A stretch of DNA of 64,000 nt from assembly GCA_034664125.1 (NCBI GenBank), contig JAXDIG010000046.1:147508-211507 (forward strand), in the 5' to 3' direction. This stretch comes from JACVRW01 sp034664125 (GTDB taxonomy: Bacteria; Actinomycetota; Thermoleophilia; Solirubrobacterales; Thermoleophilaceae). The notes below the pieces were generated by a model, which saw only the letters and a program-made list of their open reading frames with translations, did no database searches and was not told the origin of the DNA. Numbering within the stretch: position 1 is the stretch's first letter; the number at the start of each line of letters is the position of its first letter. Below, in pieces: positions 25,085 through 34,249 of the stretch. The position numbers and the translations under genes were made by a program.

Positions 25085-26130
25085 CCCTCAGGCACCGGCC
25101 GACGCTCCACGGGGGACCGGGGGCGCGAGCCCCCGGCTGTCATCCCCCACAGCACCGGCTCGGCGTCCGCCACCGGCTCCGCCTCGCCGAGGCGCTCCAG
25201 GTGGCGCAGGTAGCAGAGCGTCTCGGTCAGCCCCCAGCTGAGCATCATCGGGTTCTGCACCTCTGAGTCGAGCATCTCCGGCACGATGTCGAACGGGGTG
25301 CGCGGGCCCTTCGAGATCGCCCTGCGGACCCGCTCGAGGCGCTCGTTCACCGTGCGCCGGTTCGCCTCGGCCAGGGCGCGCGCCTCGCGCACGGGGCGGC
25401 CGTGCCCGGCGAGTATCAGCTGCACGTCGAGCTCGTCCACCACGTCGAGGCTGGACAGGAACTCGCCGGCCGGGTCGGGCGAGTAGCCGTAGTCGTAGTA
25501 GAGCGACACTCTGCCGAGCAGGTGGTCGCCCGACAGCAGCAGGCCGCGCTCGGGCTGGTGCAGCACCACGTGCGAGGGCGCGTGCCCGGGCGTCTCGTAG
25601 ACCTGCCAGTTCCCCAGGTCGGTTTCCACCTCCACGCCCGGCACCAGGTCCCGGTCGGGCATCACGATCTCGGCGATGCCGAAGCCCTGGCCCTCCCGCG
25701 CCTGCTTGGCCTGCGCGACCAGGTCCGCCGGCACGCCGCTCTGGCGGGCCACCTCGTAGCGGCGCTCGAAGGCGCGCTCGGGGTCCTGCGCCGTCTTCGT
25801 CATGTGAGCGTGGTTGGGGTGCATCCACAGCTCGGCGCCGGACCGCTCGACGATCGGAGCGGCCAGCCCGTAGTGGTCCGAGTGCGCGTGCGTGCAGACC
25901 AGCAGCCGCACGTGCTCCACGCGCAGGCCGGCCTGGTCCAGCGCCCGCTCGAGCTGGCGCATCGCGCCCGGCTCGTGCAGGCCCGTGTCCACGAGCACGA
26001 TCCCGTCCACGGCGGCGATCGCGAAGGCGTTCACGTGCGGCACGGCCGGCCAGGGCAGCGGCAGGCGCAGCCGCCACAGGCCCGGCAGGATGCGATCGGC
26101 GCGCGACAGCTCGCGCTTGCGGGCGCTCAC
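25081..26130 (-). CDS. Metallo-beta-lactamase-fold hydrolase with repeat-derived tail
   Basis: 349 residues, GTG start overlapping the stop of the FAD oxidase (GTGA). The metal motif is CTHAHSDHYG (H-x-H-x-D-H), followed by GHAPSHVVLH and LSGDHLLGRVS and a final His in ILAGHGRPV, fitting a two-metal MBL hydrolase of the glyoxalase-II-like branch. Substrate unknown. The last 19 or so residues (from MTAGGSRPRSP) are a direct translation of the GC-hairpin repeat: at other loci a repeat TGA ends the gene, while here the frame avoids it. Confidence 0.85.
   Translation of the reverse strand: MSARKRELSRADRILPGLWRLRLPLPWPAVPHVNAFAIAAVDGIVLVDTGLHEPGAMRQLERALDQAGLRVEHVRLLVCTHAHSDHYGLAAPIVERSGAELWMHPNHAHMTKTAQDPERAFERRYEVARQSGVPADLVAQAKQAREGQGFGIAEIVMPDRDLVPGVEVETDLGNWQVYETPGHAPSHVVLHQPERGLLLSGDHLLGRVSLYYDYGYSPDPAGEFLSSLDVVDELDVQLILAGHGRPVREARALAEANRRTVNERLERVRRAISKGPRTPFDIVPEMLDSEVQNPMMLSWGLTETLCYLRHLERLGEAEPVADAEPVLWGMTAGGSRPRSPVERRPVPEG
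25097..25143 (-). repeat. GC-hairpin repeat, copy B, inside the 3' end of the MBL gene
   Basis: CCGGGGGC (25117-25124), loop GCGA, GCCCCCGG (25129-25136), flanked by the same CATCC and CTCCACGG bases as other copies. It lies between convergent metF and the MBL gene and is read in frame as the MBL C-terminus. Confidence 0.75.
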
Positions 26131-27692
26131 GGGTCCACCAGCACGCCCGGGTTGAGGATCCCCTGGGGGTCGACCGCGGACTTGGCGGCTCGCAGCGCGT
26201 CCGCGAACAGGTCCGGGCGCTGGCGGTCGTACCAGGGCCGGTGGTCGCGGCCGACCGCGTGGTGGTGGGTGATCGTGCCGCCGGCGGACTCGATCGCGTC
26301 GGAGGCGGCAGCCTTCAGCTCGTCCCACTGCTCGAGCTCCGAGCCGCGCCGGGCCGGAGCCAGCACCGTGAAGTAGGGCGCCGCGCCGTCGGGGTAGGCG
26401 TGGGTGATGCGCACCGTGATGCGCCCGTCCGGGCCGAGCGCCGCGGCGGCCCGCTCGCGCACCTCCCCCACGAACTCCCCGAAGCGGTCCCAGGTGATCG
26501 CCGTCTCGAAGGTTTCGGCCAGGATGCCCGCGGCGATCAGGGTGTCGCGCAGGTAGGGGGCTGCCAGGAAGGCGTCGCGCCAGGCGCCCTCGGACTCGCC
26601 GCGCTTCTCGCGCGCCTCGCCGCCGTGGTCGCGGCACAGCTCGAGCGCCCGCGCCATCCAGGCGTCGACCGGGTCGCTCGCGGCCTCGAACCCGAGCACC
26701 AGCAACGCCTTGCCGTCCGGCGCGGCGCCGGTGAGGGCGGCCTCGCCCGGGTCGAGCAGGCGGCAGTTGGACGGGTACAGGCGCGATTGGGCGAGCGCTC
26801 GCACCGCCTCGGCACCCTGCTCGAAGCCGTCGAACAGCAGCGCCGCCGACTCCTTGAAGCGGGGCGCCTCCTGCACGCGCACCCAGGCCTCGGTGATCAC
26901 GCCGAGGATGCCCTCCGACCCGATCAGCATCCGGTCTGGGCTGGGACCGGCCCCCGACCCTGGGAGGCGGCGGCTCTCCCAGACACCGCGCGGCGTCAGC
27001 GCCCGCACCGACTCCACGAAGTCGTCGATGTGCGTGTGGAGCGTGGCGAAGTGGCCCCCGGCGCGGGTGGCGATCCAGCCGCCGAGCGTCGAGTACTCGA
27101 ACGACTGCGGGTAGTGGCGCAGGGTCAGGCCGTGGGCCTTGAGCTGCTCCTCGAGCCGCGGGCCGGTGGCGCCGGCCTGGATGCGGGCGGCGCGCGAGAC
27201 CGGATCCACGTCGAGCACGCGGTCCATGCGGCCGAGGTCGATCGTCACGGCGCCGGCGTAGCCGGCGTCCAGGCGCGGCTCGACGCCCCCGACCACGCTG
27301 GTGCCGCCGCCGAACGGGATCGCGGCGGCGCTGGCCTCGGCGCACCAGTCGAGCAGCTGCTCCAGATCGCGCTCGTCGTTCGGATGGGCGACCACGTCCG
27401 GCGGGTGGTCGAAGCGGCCACGCAGCGCGCGCACGAGGTCGCGGTAGGCCTTGCCGTAGGCGTGGGTGGCGCGCTCGTAGGTGTCGGTGCCGCAGATGGC
27501 CGACAGCGCCGCCGGCGGCTCGAGCCGCGGGGCCGGGAGCTCGATGTCCTCGAGCCGCGGCGGCCGCTCGACCTCGGCCGGCCCGAAGCCCAGGTGCTCG
27601 CGCGCGCCGGCCGCGATCTGCCCAACCTCCTCCGGTGAGGCCTGCAGATCCTCGTAGCCCCAACCCCAGAGCTTGCGCCGCCGCCCGGACAT
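26127..27692 (-). CDS. FAD-binding oxidase, alkyl-DHAP-synthase/VAO type
   Basis: 521 residues from ATG 27692 (MSGRRRKLWGWGYED). FAD-binding PCMH motifs: PFGGGTSVVGG near residue 130, PQSFEYSTLGGWIATRAGGH near 195 and GSEGILGVIT near 255; the C-terminal ITHHHAVGRDH is the catalytic segment of alkyldihydroxyacetonephosphate synthases. Such proteins make ether-lipid precursors or oxidise hydroxy acids (glycolate oxidase GlcD-like). The WGWG start also matches the AGPS branch. It is cotranscribed with the MBL gene and divergent from the KGD fusion. Confidence 0.85.
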   Translation of the reverse strand: MSGRRRKLWGWGYEDLQASPEEVGQIAAGAREHLGFGPAEVERPPRLEDIELPAPRLEPPAALSAICGTDTYERATHAYGKAYRDLVRALRGRFDHPPDVVAHPNDERDLEQLLDWCAEASAAAIPFGGGTSVVGGVEPRLDAGYAGAVTIDLGRMDRVLDVDPVSRAARIQAGATGPRLEEQLKAHGLTLRHYPQSFEYSTLGGWIATRAGGHFATLHTHIDDFVESVRALTPRGVWESRRLPGSGAGPSPDRMLIGSEGILGVITEAWVRVQEAPRFKESAALLFDGFEQGAEAVRALAQSRLYPSNCRLLDPGEAALTGAAPDGKALLVLGFEAASDPVDAWMARALELCRDHGGEAREKRGESEGAWRDAFLAAPYLRDTLIAAGILAETFETAITWDRFGEFVGEVRERAAAALGPDGRITVRITHAYPDGAAPYFTVLAPARRGSELEQWDELKAAASDAIESAGGTITHHHAVGRDHRPWYDRQRPDLFADALRAAKSAVDPQGILNPGVLVDP

Positions 27693-27739
27693 GGCGGAAC
27701 AGTCGCACGATCCTTCCGGTCGCAGCCCGCCGGGCGAGG

Positions 27740-27745
27740 TACCCT
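27740..27745 (+). promoter_or_regulatory. -10 hexamer TACCCT of KGD fusion gene
   Basis: TACCCT ends ten bases before ATG 27756. No Shine-Dalgarno is present, so the transcript is probably leaderless. Confidence 0.4.
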
Positions 27746-27755
27746 TGATCTTCGG

Positions 27756-30700
27756 ATGGCCACGAGCGCGACCACCGTGCAAATCAGCATGCCCCAGATG
27801 GGTGAGTCAGTCACCGAGGGCACGATCCTCGAGTGGCTGAAGCAGGTTGGCGATCGCGTGGAGGCCGACGAGCCGCTGGTGGAGGTGTCGACGGACAAGG
27901 TCGACGCCGAGGTGCCGGCGCCCGCCTCCGGCACGCTGACGAAGATCCTGGCCGAGGCGGACTCCGTCGTCGCGGTGGGAGCCGTGCTCGGCGAGATCGA
28001 GGTGGGCGGCGACAACGGCGCGGCATCTGCTGCGCCGGAAGCGCCGGAGGCCGAGCAGGCCGAGCTGGTCGACATCGCGTTCCCGGAGATGGGCGACTCG
28101 GTCGCCGAGGGCACGGTGCTCGAGTGGCGCGTGGCCCCCGGCGACACCGTGGCCGTCGACGACCCGCTCGTGGAGATCTCGACCGACAAGGTCGACGCCG
28201 ACCTGCCCTCTCCGGTGGCAGGCACGGTCGCCGAGCTCCTCGTCGAGCCTGACGCCACTGTCGCCGTTGGCACCGTGCTCTGCCGCATCGCAGCGGGCGC
28301 CGGCGCGCCCGCGAGGGCACCCGAGCCGGAGGCGCCTGCCGCCGCGCCGGCCCCCACAGGCAACGGGGCCGCCAACGCCACGCCCATCGCCGCTCGGGTG
28401 GCGACGGCGCACGGACTCGACGTCGACTCGATCCGGGGCAGCGGCCCGCGCGGCCGGGTGACCAAGGAGGACGTGCTGGCCGCGCTGGAGGGTGACGCCG
28501 CGGCGGCCCCCGCCGGCGCCGAGGTCAAGCCGATCCGCGGCCCCGCGGCCACGCTCGCCCGCTTCATGGACGAGAGCCGCTCGATCCCCACCGCCACCAG
28601 CTTCCGCACGCTCCAGGTGGACGTGCTCGACGCGCGCCGCCGCGAGCTCAAGGACGGCGGTCGCAAGCTCAGCTTCACCCACCTGATCGCATGGGCCATC
28701 GTCCAGGCCGCCCGCGACATGCCGGTCATGGGGCACTCGTACGCCGAGCAGGACGGCAAGCCGCAGCGCGTCGTCCCCGGCTCGACCAGCCTCGGCCTGG
28801 CGGTCGACGTCGAGCGCAAGGACGGCACGCGCTCCCTGGTCGTGCCCGTGCTCAAGGACGCCAGTGAGCTGCGCTTCGCGGACTTCGTCGCCCGCTACGA
28901 CGAGCTCGTCGCCGGCGCGCGCGACAACACACTCCCGCCCGACGCCTACGCCGGCGCCAACATCAGCCTCACCAACCCCGGCGGCATCGGCACCGTGGCA
29001 AGCGTGCCGCGGCTGATGCCCGGCCAGGGCACGATCGTGGCCACCGGCGCGATCGGCTACCCGCCGGGCCTCACCGAGGTGGCGCCCGACCGCCTCAGGG
29101 AGCTGGGCGTCCAGAAGGTCATGACGATGACCTCGACCTATGACCACCGCGTGATCCAGGGCGCCGAGTCGGGCGCCTTCCTGCGGCGCGTGGACCAGCT
29201 GCTGCAGGGCGAGGACGGCTTCTACGAGGGCGTGCTGGACGCGCTCGGCCTGGACTCGGTGGTCCGCGGTGAGGAGGGTCCCGCCCCCGTCACGGCCGAC
29301 GAGCCGGTCCCCGCGGCCGCCACGCCGGCCGCGGCGCCGGTCGCCGACGCGGCGCTGCTCCAGGCCGTTCAGGCCGCCACCAGCCTCGTCAAGGCGCACC
29401 GCATGCACGGTCACCTGGCGGCGCGCCTCGACCCGCTCGGGTCCGACCCAGTCGGCGACCCGGCGCTCGACCCCGCCACCGTGAACCTCACCGACGCGCT
29501 GATGCGGCGCATCCCGGCGTCGGTGCTGCGGGTGGCGGTCCCGGGTGAGACGTTCGCGGACGCGCTGCCGCGCCTGCGCGACGTCTACACCGGCACGATC
29601 GCCTACGAGATCGAGCACATCTCCGAGCACGAGCAGCGCGTGTGGCTGCGCCAGGCGATCGAGTCGGGGACCTACCGCCAGCCGCTCGGCGCCGAGGAGA
29701 AGCGCTTCCTGCTCCAGCGCCTGTCCGAGGTCGAGGCGCTCGAGACCTATCTGCACAAGGCCTTCCTGGGCAAGAAGCAGTTCTCGATCGAGGGACTCGA
29801 CTCGATCGTGCCGATGCTCGACCAGGCGGTCGAGATGGCCGCCGACGCCGGGGCGCGCGAGGTGGTGCTGGGCATGGCCCACCGCGGCCGCCTGAACGTG
29901 CTCGCGCACACGGTCGGCCGCCCGTACGAGTCGATCCTCGTCGAGTTCGAGGGCGAGCAGACGCTGTCCGCCGACACGGCCGCGCCCGAGGGCGGCACCG
30001 GCGACGTGAAGTACCACTACGGCGCGTCGGGCACCTACAAGACGCACTCCGGGCGCAGCGTGACCGTGACGATGTCGCCCAACCCGAGCCACCTCGAGTA
30101 CGTGAACCCGGTCATCGAGGGCCGCGCGCGGGCCGACCAGACGAGCCGCAAGGCGCGCGAGCTGGTGCACGACCCGAACGCCGTGCTGCCGGTGCTGATC
30201 CACGGCGACGCGGCGTTCCCGGGCCAGGGCGTCGTGGCCGAGACGCTCAACCTGCAGGCGCTGGAGGGCTACACCACCGGCGGCACCCTGCACGTGATCG
30301 CCAACAACCAGCTCGGTTTCACGACCGATCCCGACGAGAGCCGCTCCACGCGCTACGCGTCGGACCTGGCCAAGGGCTTCGACATCCCGATCATCCGCGT
30401 GAACGCCGACGACGTCGAGGCCTGCATCTCCGCCGTGCGCCTGGCGCACGCCTTCCGCCAGGCCTTCAACCGCGACGCGTTGATCGACCTGATCGGCTAC
30501 CGCCGCTTCGGCCACAACGAGACGGACGAGCCCGCCTACACGCAGCCGCTCATGTACGAGCGCATCAAGGGCCACGCGCCCGTGCGCAAGCTCTACGCGC
30601 AGCGGCTCGCGGACGAAGGCGTGGTTTCGGCCGAGGAGGCCGACCAGATCGCGACGCAGGCGTACGAGAAGGTCGGCGAGGCGCATACCGAGCTGAAGCA

Positions 30701-31982
30701 GTCGATGGGCGGCCCGCCGGAAACCGGCCAGCACGAGCTGGACCGGACGATGAGCCGCGAGCCGCGCACGACCCTCCCCGAGGACACGCTGCGCACGCTC
30801 GGCGACCAGCTCCTGCGCGTGCCCGACGACTTCGAGGTGCACCGCAAGCTCAAGCCCTTCCTCGAGCGCCGCAGGGCCTCCTTCGAGGACCCGGACGGCC
30901 GTATCGACTGGGCCCACGCCGAGGCGCTCGCCTTCGCCTCGCTGCTCGCCCTCGGGGTCCCGATCCGGCTCACCGGCCAGGACACCGAGCGGGGGACCTT
31001 CAGCCAGCGCCACGCGGTCCTGCACGACGCGTCCACCGGCGAGCGCTGGTGCGCGCTGCAGACGCTGCGTGACGCGAACGCCCCCTTCGAGCTCCACAAC
31101 AGCCCGCTGTCGGAGCAGGCCTGCCTCGGGTTCGAGTACGGCTACTCGGTCCAGGCCCCCGACGCGCTCGTCCTGTGGGAGGCCCAGTTCGGCGACTTCG
31201 TGAACTCGGCGCAGGTGATCGTCGACCAGTTCCTGATCTCGGGGCTCGCCAAGTGGGGCCAGACCTCGCGGCTGAGCCTGCTGCTCCCGCACGGCTACGA
31301 GGGCTCTGGCCCCGAGCACTCGAGCGCCCGGCTCGAGCGCTTCCTGCAGATGGCCGCCGAGGGCAACATCCGGGTCGCCAACGTCACCACGCCCGCCCAG
31401 TACTTCCACCTGCTGCGCAGGCAGGCGCTGGTGTCCAAGCCGCGCCCGCTGATCCTGATGACGCCGAAGAGCCTGCTGCGCCTGCCCGCCGCCACCTCGT
31501 CCGTCGCCGACCTTGCCGAGGGCGGCTTCGAGCGGGTGATCGACGATCCGGCGCTGCCCGCGGGGCGGGACGCGGTGACCAAGCTCGTGCTCTGCTCGGG
31601 CAAGGTCTACTACGACATCGCGATGCACGAGGAACGCGAGTCCGCATCCCACATCGCGGTCGCGCGCGTCGAGCTGCTCTACCCCTTCCCCGAGGCCGAG
31701 CTGATCGATCTGATGGAGAGCTACCCGAACCTCGAGCGCGTGGTCTGGGTGCAGGAGGAGCCGCGCAACATGGGCGGACGCGCGTTCATGCGCCGCCGTA
31801 TGGCCAAGATCCTCCCCGAGCGGCTCTCCTACGACTACGTCGGCCGCCAGCTGCGCGCCGCGCCCGGCGAGGGCTACTCCGCCGCGCACAAGCGCGAGCA
31901 GTCGCGCATCGTTCGCGTGGCGCTCGACTTCGAGAAGGATCGCCTGGAGCCGGACAGCTCGGCTCAGCGGCCGACGATGTAG
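27756..31982 (+). CDS. 2-oxoglutarate dehydrogenase E2-E1 fusion (KGD-like) with two lipoyl domains
   Basis: 1408 residues. Order: lipoyl domain 1 (about 8-82, DKV lysine K48), lipoyl domain 2 (about 105-180, K145), Ala/Pro linker, peripheral-subunit-binding domain (about 208-245, TPIAARVATAHGLDVDSIRG), E2 acyltransferase domain (about 257-495, TYDHRVIQGAESG with H464), linker, then E1 (about 530-1400) with HRGRLNVL, thiamine-diphosphate site GDAAFPGQG...NNQLGF near 817-855. It is the KGD/OdhA type of actinobacterial TCA enzyme, which makes succinyl-CoA from 2-oxoglutarate. In the well-known mycobacterial and corynebacterial forms the lipoyl and binding domains are missing; here they are in the same chain. 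As in KGD, the acyltransferase motif has HRVIQG instead of HRxxDG. E3 is not in the window. Confidence 0.92.
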   Translation: MATSATTVQISMPQMGESVTEGTILEWLKQVGDRVEADEPLVEVSTDKVDAEVPAPASGTLTKILAEADSVVAVGAVLGEIEVGGDNGAASAAPEAPEAEQAELVDIAFPEMGDSVAEGTVLEWRVAPGDTVAVDDPLVEISTDKVDADLPSPVAGTVAELLVEPDATVAVGTVLCRIAAGAGAPARAPEPEAPAAAPAPTGNGAANATPIAARVATAHGLDVDSIRGSGPRGRVTKEDVLAALEGDAAAAPAGAEVKPIRGPAATLARFMDESRSIPTATSFRTLQVDVLDARRRELKDGGRKLSFTHLIAWAIVQAARDMPVMGHSYAEQDGKPQRVVPGSTSLGLAVDVERKDGTRSLVVPVLKDASELRFADFVARYDELVAGARDNTLPPDAYAGANISLTNPGGIGTVASVPRLMPGQGTIVATGAIGYPPGLTEVAPDRLRELGVQKVMTMTSTYDHRVIQGAESGAFLRRVDQLLQGEDGFYEGVLDALGLDSVVRGEEGPAPVTADEPVPAAATPAAAPVADAALLQAVQAATSLVKAHRMHGHLAARLDPLGSDPVGDPALDPATVNLTDALMRRIPASVLRVAVPGETFADALPRLRDVYTGTIAYEIEHISEHEQRVWLRQAIESGTYRQPLGAEEKRFLLQRLSEVEALETYLHKAFLGKKQFSIEGLDSIVPMLDQAVEMAADAGAREVVLGMAHRGRLNVLAHTVGRPYESILVEFEGEQTLSADTAAPEGGTGDVKYHYGASGTYKTHSGRSVTVTMSPNPSHLEYVNPVIEGRARADQTSRKARELVHDPNAVLPVLIHGDAAFPGQGVVAETLNLQALEGYTTGGTLHVIANNQLGFTTDPDESRSTRYASDLAKGFDIPIIRVNADDVEACISAVRLAHAFRQAFNRDALIDLIGYRRFGHNETDEPAYTQPLMYERIKGHAPVRKLYAQRLADEGVVSAEEADQIATQAYEKVGEAHTELKQSMGGPPETGQHELDRTMSREPRTTLPEDTLRTLGDQLLRVPDDFEVHRKLKPFLERRRASFEDPDGRIDWAHAEALAFASLLALGVPIRLTGQDTERGTFSQRHAVLHDASTGERWCALQTLRDANAPFELHNSPLSEQACLGFEYGYSVQAPDALVLWEAQFGDFVNSAQVIVDQFLISGLAKWGQTSRLSLLLPHGYEGSGPEHSSARLERFLQMAAEGNIRVANVTTPAQYFHLLRRQALVSKPRPLILMTPKSLLRLPAATSSVADLAEGGFERVIDDPALPAGRDAVTKLVLCSGKVYYDIAMHEERESASHIAVARVELLYPFPEAELIDLMESYPNLERVVWVQEEPRNMGGRAFMRRRMAKILPERLSYDYVGRQLRAAPGEGYSAAHKREQSRIVRVALDFEKDRLEPDSSAQRPTM

Positions 31983-32025
31983 GTCCTTTAGGGGATACGG
32001 AAGACCGCAGGGCCTGCCGAGCCGG

Positions 32026-33396
32026 CTAGGGCTCGACCGGACCGCCCTCGCGCCGCCAGCGCGGCACGCCGCCGTCCACCACGTGCAGCACGTCGCGCAC
32101 CCCGTGCCGGCGCAGCAGGCTCGCCGCCGGAGCCGCGCGCTGGCCCGAGCTGCAGATCACGGCGACCGGCCGCTGCGCGTCGATGCCCTCGGGCAGCCCG
32201 TGGATGTCGTGGTAGGGCACGTGGACCGAGCCGGGAATGTGGCCGCTGTCCCACTCGTCCTGCTCGCGTACGTCGAGGATCTGCAGCTCGCCCGCGCGCT
32301 CGCGCAGCTCGGGCACCGTGATGCGCTCGATCCGGTCTACGTGGCGCCGCTCCTCGCGCCAGCTGGTCATGCCGCCCGCGAGAAAGCCGGCCAGCCGCGT
32401 GATGCCGACCGACTCGGCGAGCGCCGCGGCGTGGCGGGCGTCCTCGTCGTCGCGACCGACCAGCACCACGCGCTGGCCCGGCTCCACAAGCCAGGCCAGC
32501 TTCGAGCCGAAGCCCGCCCGCAGGGCTGTGATGCTCACGGAGTCGGGGATGTGAGCCTCGTCGAACTGGAGCTCGGTGCGCACGTCCACCACCAGCGCAC
32601 CGTCGGCGCGGGCCTGATCGACCTGGCGCGGCGTGATCGGGTGGACCTCGGCGCTCTCCACCACAAGCGGCCCGCGGTTCAGCGCGACGATGTCCTCGAA
32701 GTTGGGCGGCTGCGGCCGCAGGGCCGCGGTGGCCCTGCGGGTGAACTCCTCCTCGTCGCCTATCGAGAGCAGCTCGGAGTGCGCGCGCTCGTAGCCGATC
32801 GTCGAGGACGCCTTCATGTCCATGCCGGGCCCCCCGCACAGCGAGCCGCCGACGTGGCCGGGCCAGACCTCGCACGTGTCGGGCAGGGTGAGCAGCCGCT
32901 CGTGCAGCGAGTGGAAGATCAGGCGGGCGCCCTCGTCCTTGTCGACCGCCAGGTCGGGCCGGGCGATGTCCCCGACGAACAGCGAGTCGCCGGTGAGCAC
33001 GGCCCACGGCTCGTCGCCGCGCTCGGCATCGATCAGCGCGAAGGCGGTGTGCTCGGGCCGGTGCCCGGGCGTGTGCAGGGCGCGCACCCGCACGCTGCCG
33101 AGCTCGAGCTCCCAGCCGTCGTCGAAGGGCTCGTGGTCGTACTCGGCCGCGGCCTCGCGGTGGATGTGGAGGGTTGCCCCGGTGGCGGCCGCGAGGCGGC
33201 CATGCCCCGACACGTGGTCGGCGTGGTTGTGCGTCTCGAGGATGTGCTCGATGTGCACGCCTGTGTAGCGGACCAGGCGGAGGTAGTCGTCGATGTCGAG
33301 CCGCGCGTCGACCACGGCCGCCACCCCGGCGCTCTCGTCGCCGACCACGTACGAGGCGCAGCCGAGATCGTCGTGGGTGATCTGCCGGAACAGCAC
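32026..33396 (-). CDS. MBL-fold persulfide-dioxygenase-like protein with two rhodanese domains
   Basis: 456 residues, GTG start at 33396 two bases after the SDR stop. The N-terminal 250 residues are ETHE1-type: ETHNHADHVSGHG (H-x-H-x-D-H), TPGHRPEHT and TGDSLFVGDIARPDL. Rhodanese 1 (about 270-360) lacks the active Cys (VVLVGRDDED at the loop), so it is probably inactive. Rhodanese 2 (about 370-456) has CSSGQRA, an active Cys loop. The fusion suggests sulfide or persulfide oxidation coupled to sulfur transfer in the cytoplasm. A longer reading upstream lies antiphase to the SDR gene and is rejected. Confidence 0.88.
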   Translation of the reverse strand: MLFRQITHDDLGCASYVVGDESAGVAAVVDARLDIDDYLRLVRYTGVHIEHILETHNHADHVSGHGRLAAATGATLHIHREAAAEYDHEPFDDGWELELGSVRVRALHTPGHRPEHTAFALIDAERGDEPWAVLTGDSLFVGDIARPDLAVDKDEGARLIFHSLHERLLTLPDTCEVWPGHVGGSLCGGPGMDMKASSTIGYERAHSELLSIGDEEEFTRRATAALRPQPPNFEDIVALNRGPLVVESAEVHPITPRQVDQARADGALVVDVRTELQFDEAHIPDSVSITALRAGFGSKLAWLVEPGQRVVLVGRDDEDARHAAALAESVGITRLAGFLAGGMTSWREERRHVDRIERITVPELRERAGELQILDVREQDEWDSGHIPGSVHVPYHDIHGLPEGIDAQRPVAVICSSGQRAAPAASLLRRHGVRDVLHVVDGGVPRWRREGGPVEP

Positions 33397-33397
33397 C

Positions 33398-34195
33398 TCA
33401 GCGCTTCGGCCGCTGGCCCTTCGCCATCGCGTCGGCGATCTTCTTGGAGCCGAGCCGCCGCTGGAGGCGGGCCGCCGTCCCGGGCGCGACAGCGGACATG
33501 AGCGCCCCCGCACGCAGGGCCAGCGGGGCGACGTCGATCTCGGCTCGATCCTCCTCGATGCCGCGTACGACCGCCTCGGCGACCTGCTCGGGCGTTCGCG
33601 TCCCGACGCCGCGCGGGAGGCGGACCCCGGCCTCGGCGAACATGCCGGCATCGGAGATGAACCCCGGGAACACCACGGTCACCCCCACGTCGCTGCCGTG
33701 CAGGTCCTCGCGCAGCCCCGAGGCGAAGCCGCGCAGGCCGAACTTGGTGGCTGAGTAGAGCGAGGAGCCGGTAGAGGCCACCTTGCCGGACAGCGACGAG
33801 ACGAACACCAGGTGACCGCGCCCGCGATCGGTCATGCCCGGCAACAGGGCCCAGGTCAGCTGGATCGGGGCGCGCAGGTTGACGTCCAGCGCGCGGTCGA
33901 TCTCGGCGGTCGAGAAGTCGTCGAGCGGACCGCTGGCCGGCAGTGCGGCATTGGCCACGAGCACGTCCACCGGTCCGGCGAGTTCGGCGAGGGCGACGGC
34001 GTCCGCCGCCTGGGTGAGGTCGGCGGGGAGCACCCGCGGACGGCCGCCGAGGGCCGCGGCGACCTGCTCGAGCTGCTCGGTCCGCCGCGCGGTGAGGATG
34101 ACGCGCGCCCCGCGCTCGTCGAGCGCGCGCGCAATCGCCTGGCCGATGCCGCCGGTGGCGCCGGTGAGGAGCACTGTCGAATCCTGGAGCTGCAC
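33398..34195 (-). CDS. Short-chain dehydrogenase/reductase
   Basis: 265 residues from GTG 34195. LLTGATGGIGQAIA is the nucleotide-binding motif, VANAA the NAG-type motif, VFVSSLSG the Ser, and YSATKFGLRG the catalytic Tyr-x3-Lys. It is a classical SDR; substrate unknown. I chose this GTG because TAGCGT on the minus strand (34209-34204) ends eight bases before it; a TTG at 34204 overlaps that hexamer. The MBL-rhodanese gene follows immediately, so they are coupled. Confidence 0.88.
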   Translation of the reverse strand: MQLQDSTVLLTGATGGIGQAIARALDERGARVILTARRTEQLEQVAAALGGRPRVLPADLTQAADAVALAELAGPVDVLVANAALPASGPLDDFSTAEIDRALDVNLRAPIQLTWALLPGMTDRGRGHLVFVSSLSGKVASTGSSLYSATKFGLRGFASGLREDLHGSDVGVTVVFPGFISDAGMFAEAGVRLPRGVGTRTPEQVAEAVVRGIEEDRAEIDVAPLALRAGALMSAVAPGTAARLQRRLGSKKIADAMAKGQRPKR

Positions 34196-34203
34196 CCCGT
34201 CCA

Positions 34204-34209
34204 ACGCTA
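34204..34209 (-). promoter_or_regulatory. -10 hexamer TAGCGT of SDR/MBL-rhodanese operon
   Basis: On the minus strand TAGCGT is eight bases before GTG 34195; it decides the SDR start. Confidence 0.45.
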
Positions 34210-34249
34210 CCCGAAGGCCGCCTCATCCCGGGAGGTAGAGTGGCTCGTG

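Noticed and set aside
25081..27708. A single 875-codon minus frame joining MBL and upstream sequence
   Set aside because: The upstream two-thirds are the wrong frame of the FAD oxidase, which has clear motifs in another frame. The true MBL start is GTG 26130.
27807..31889. A 1360-codon open frame on the minus strand opposite the KGD fusion
   Set aside because: It is antisense to a gene with complete, recognisable domains. Long shadow frames are expected in GC-rich coding DNA; the product has biased composition and no known motif.
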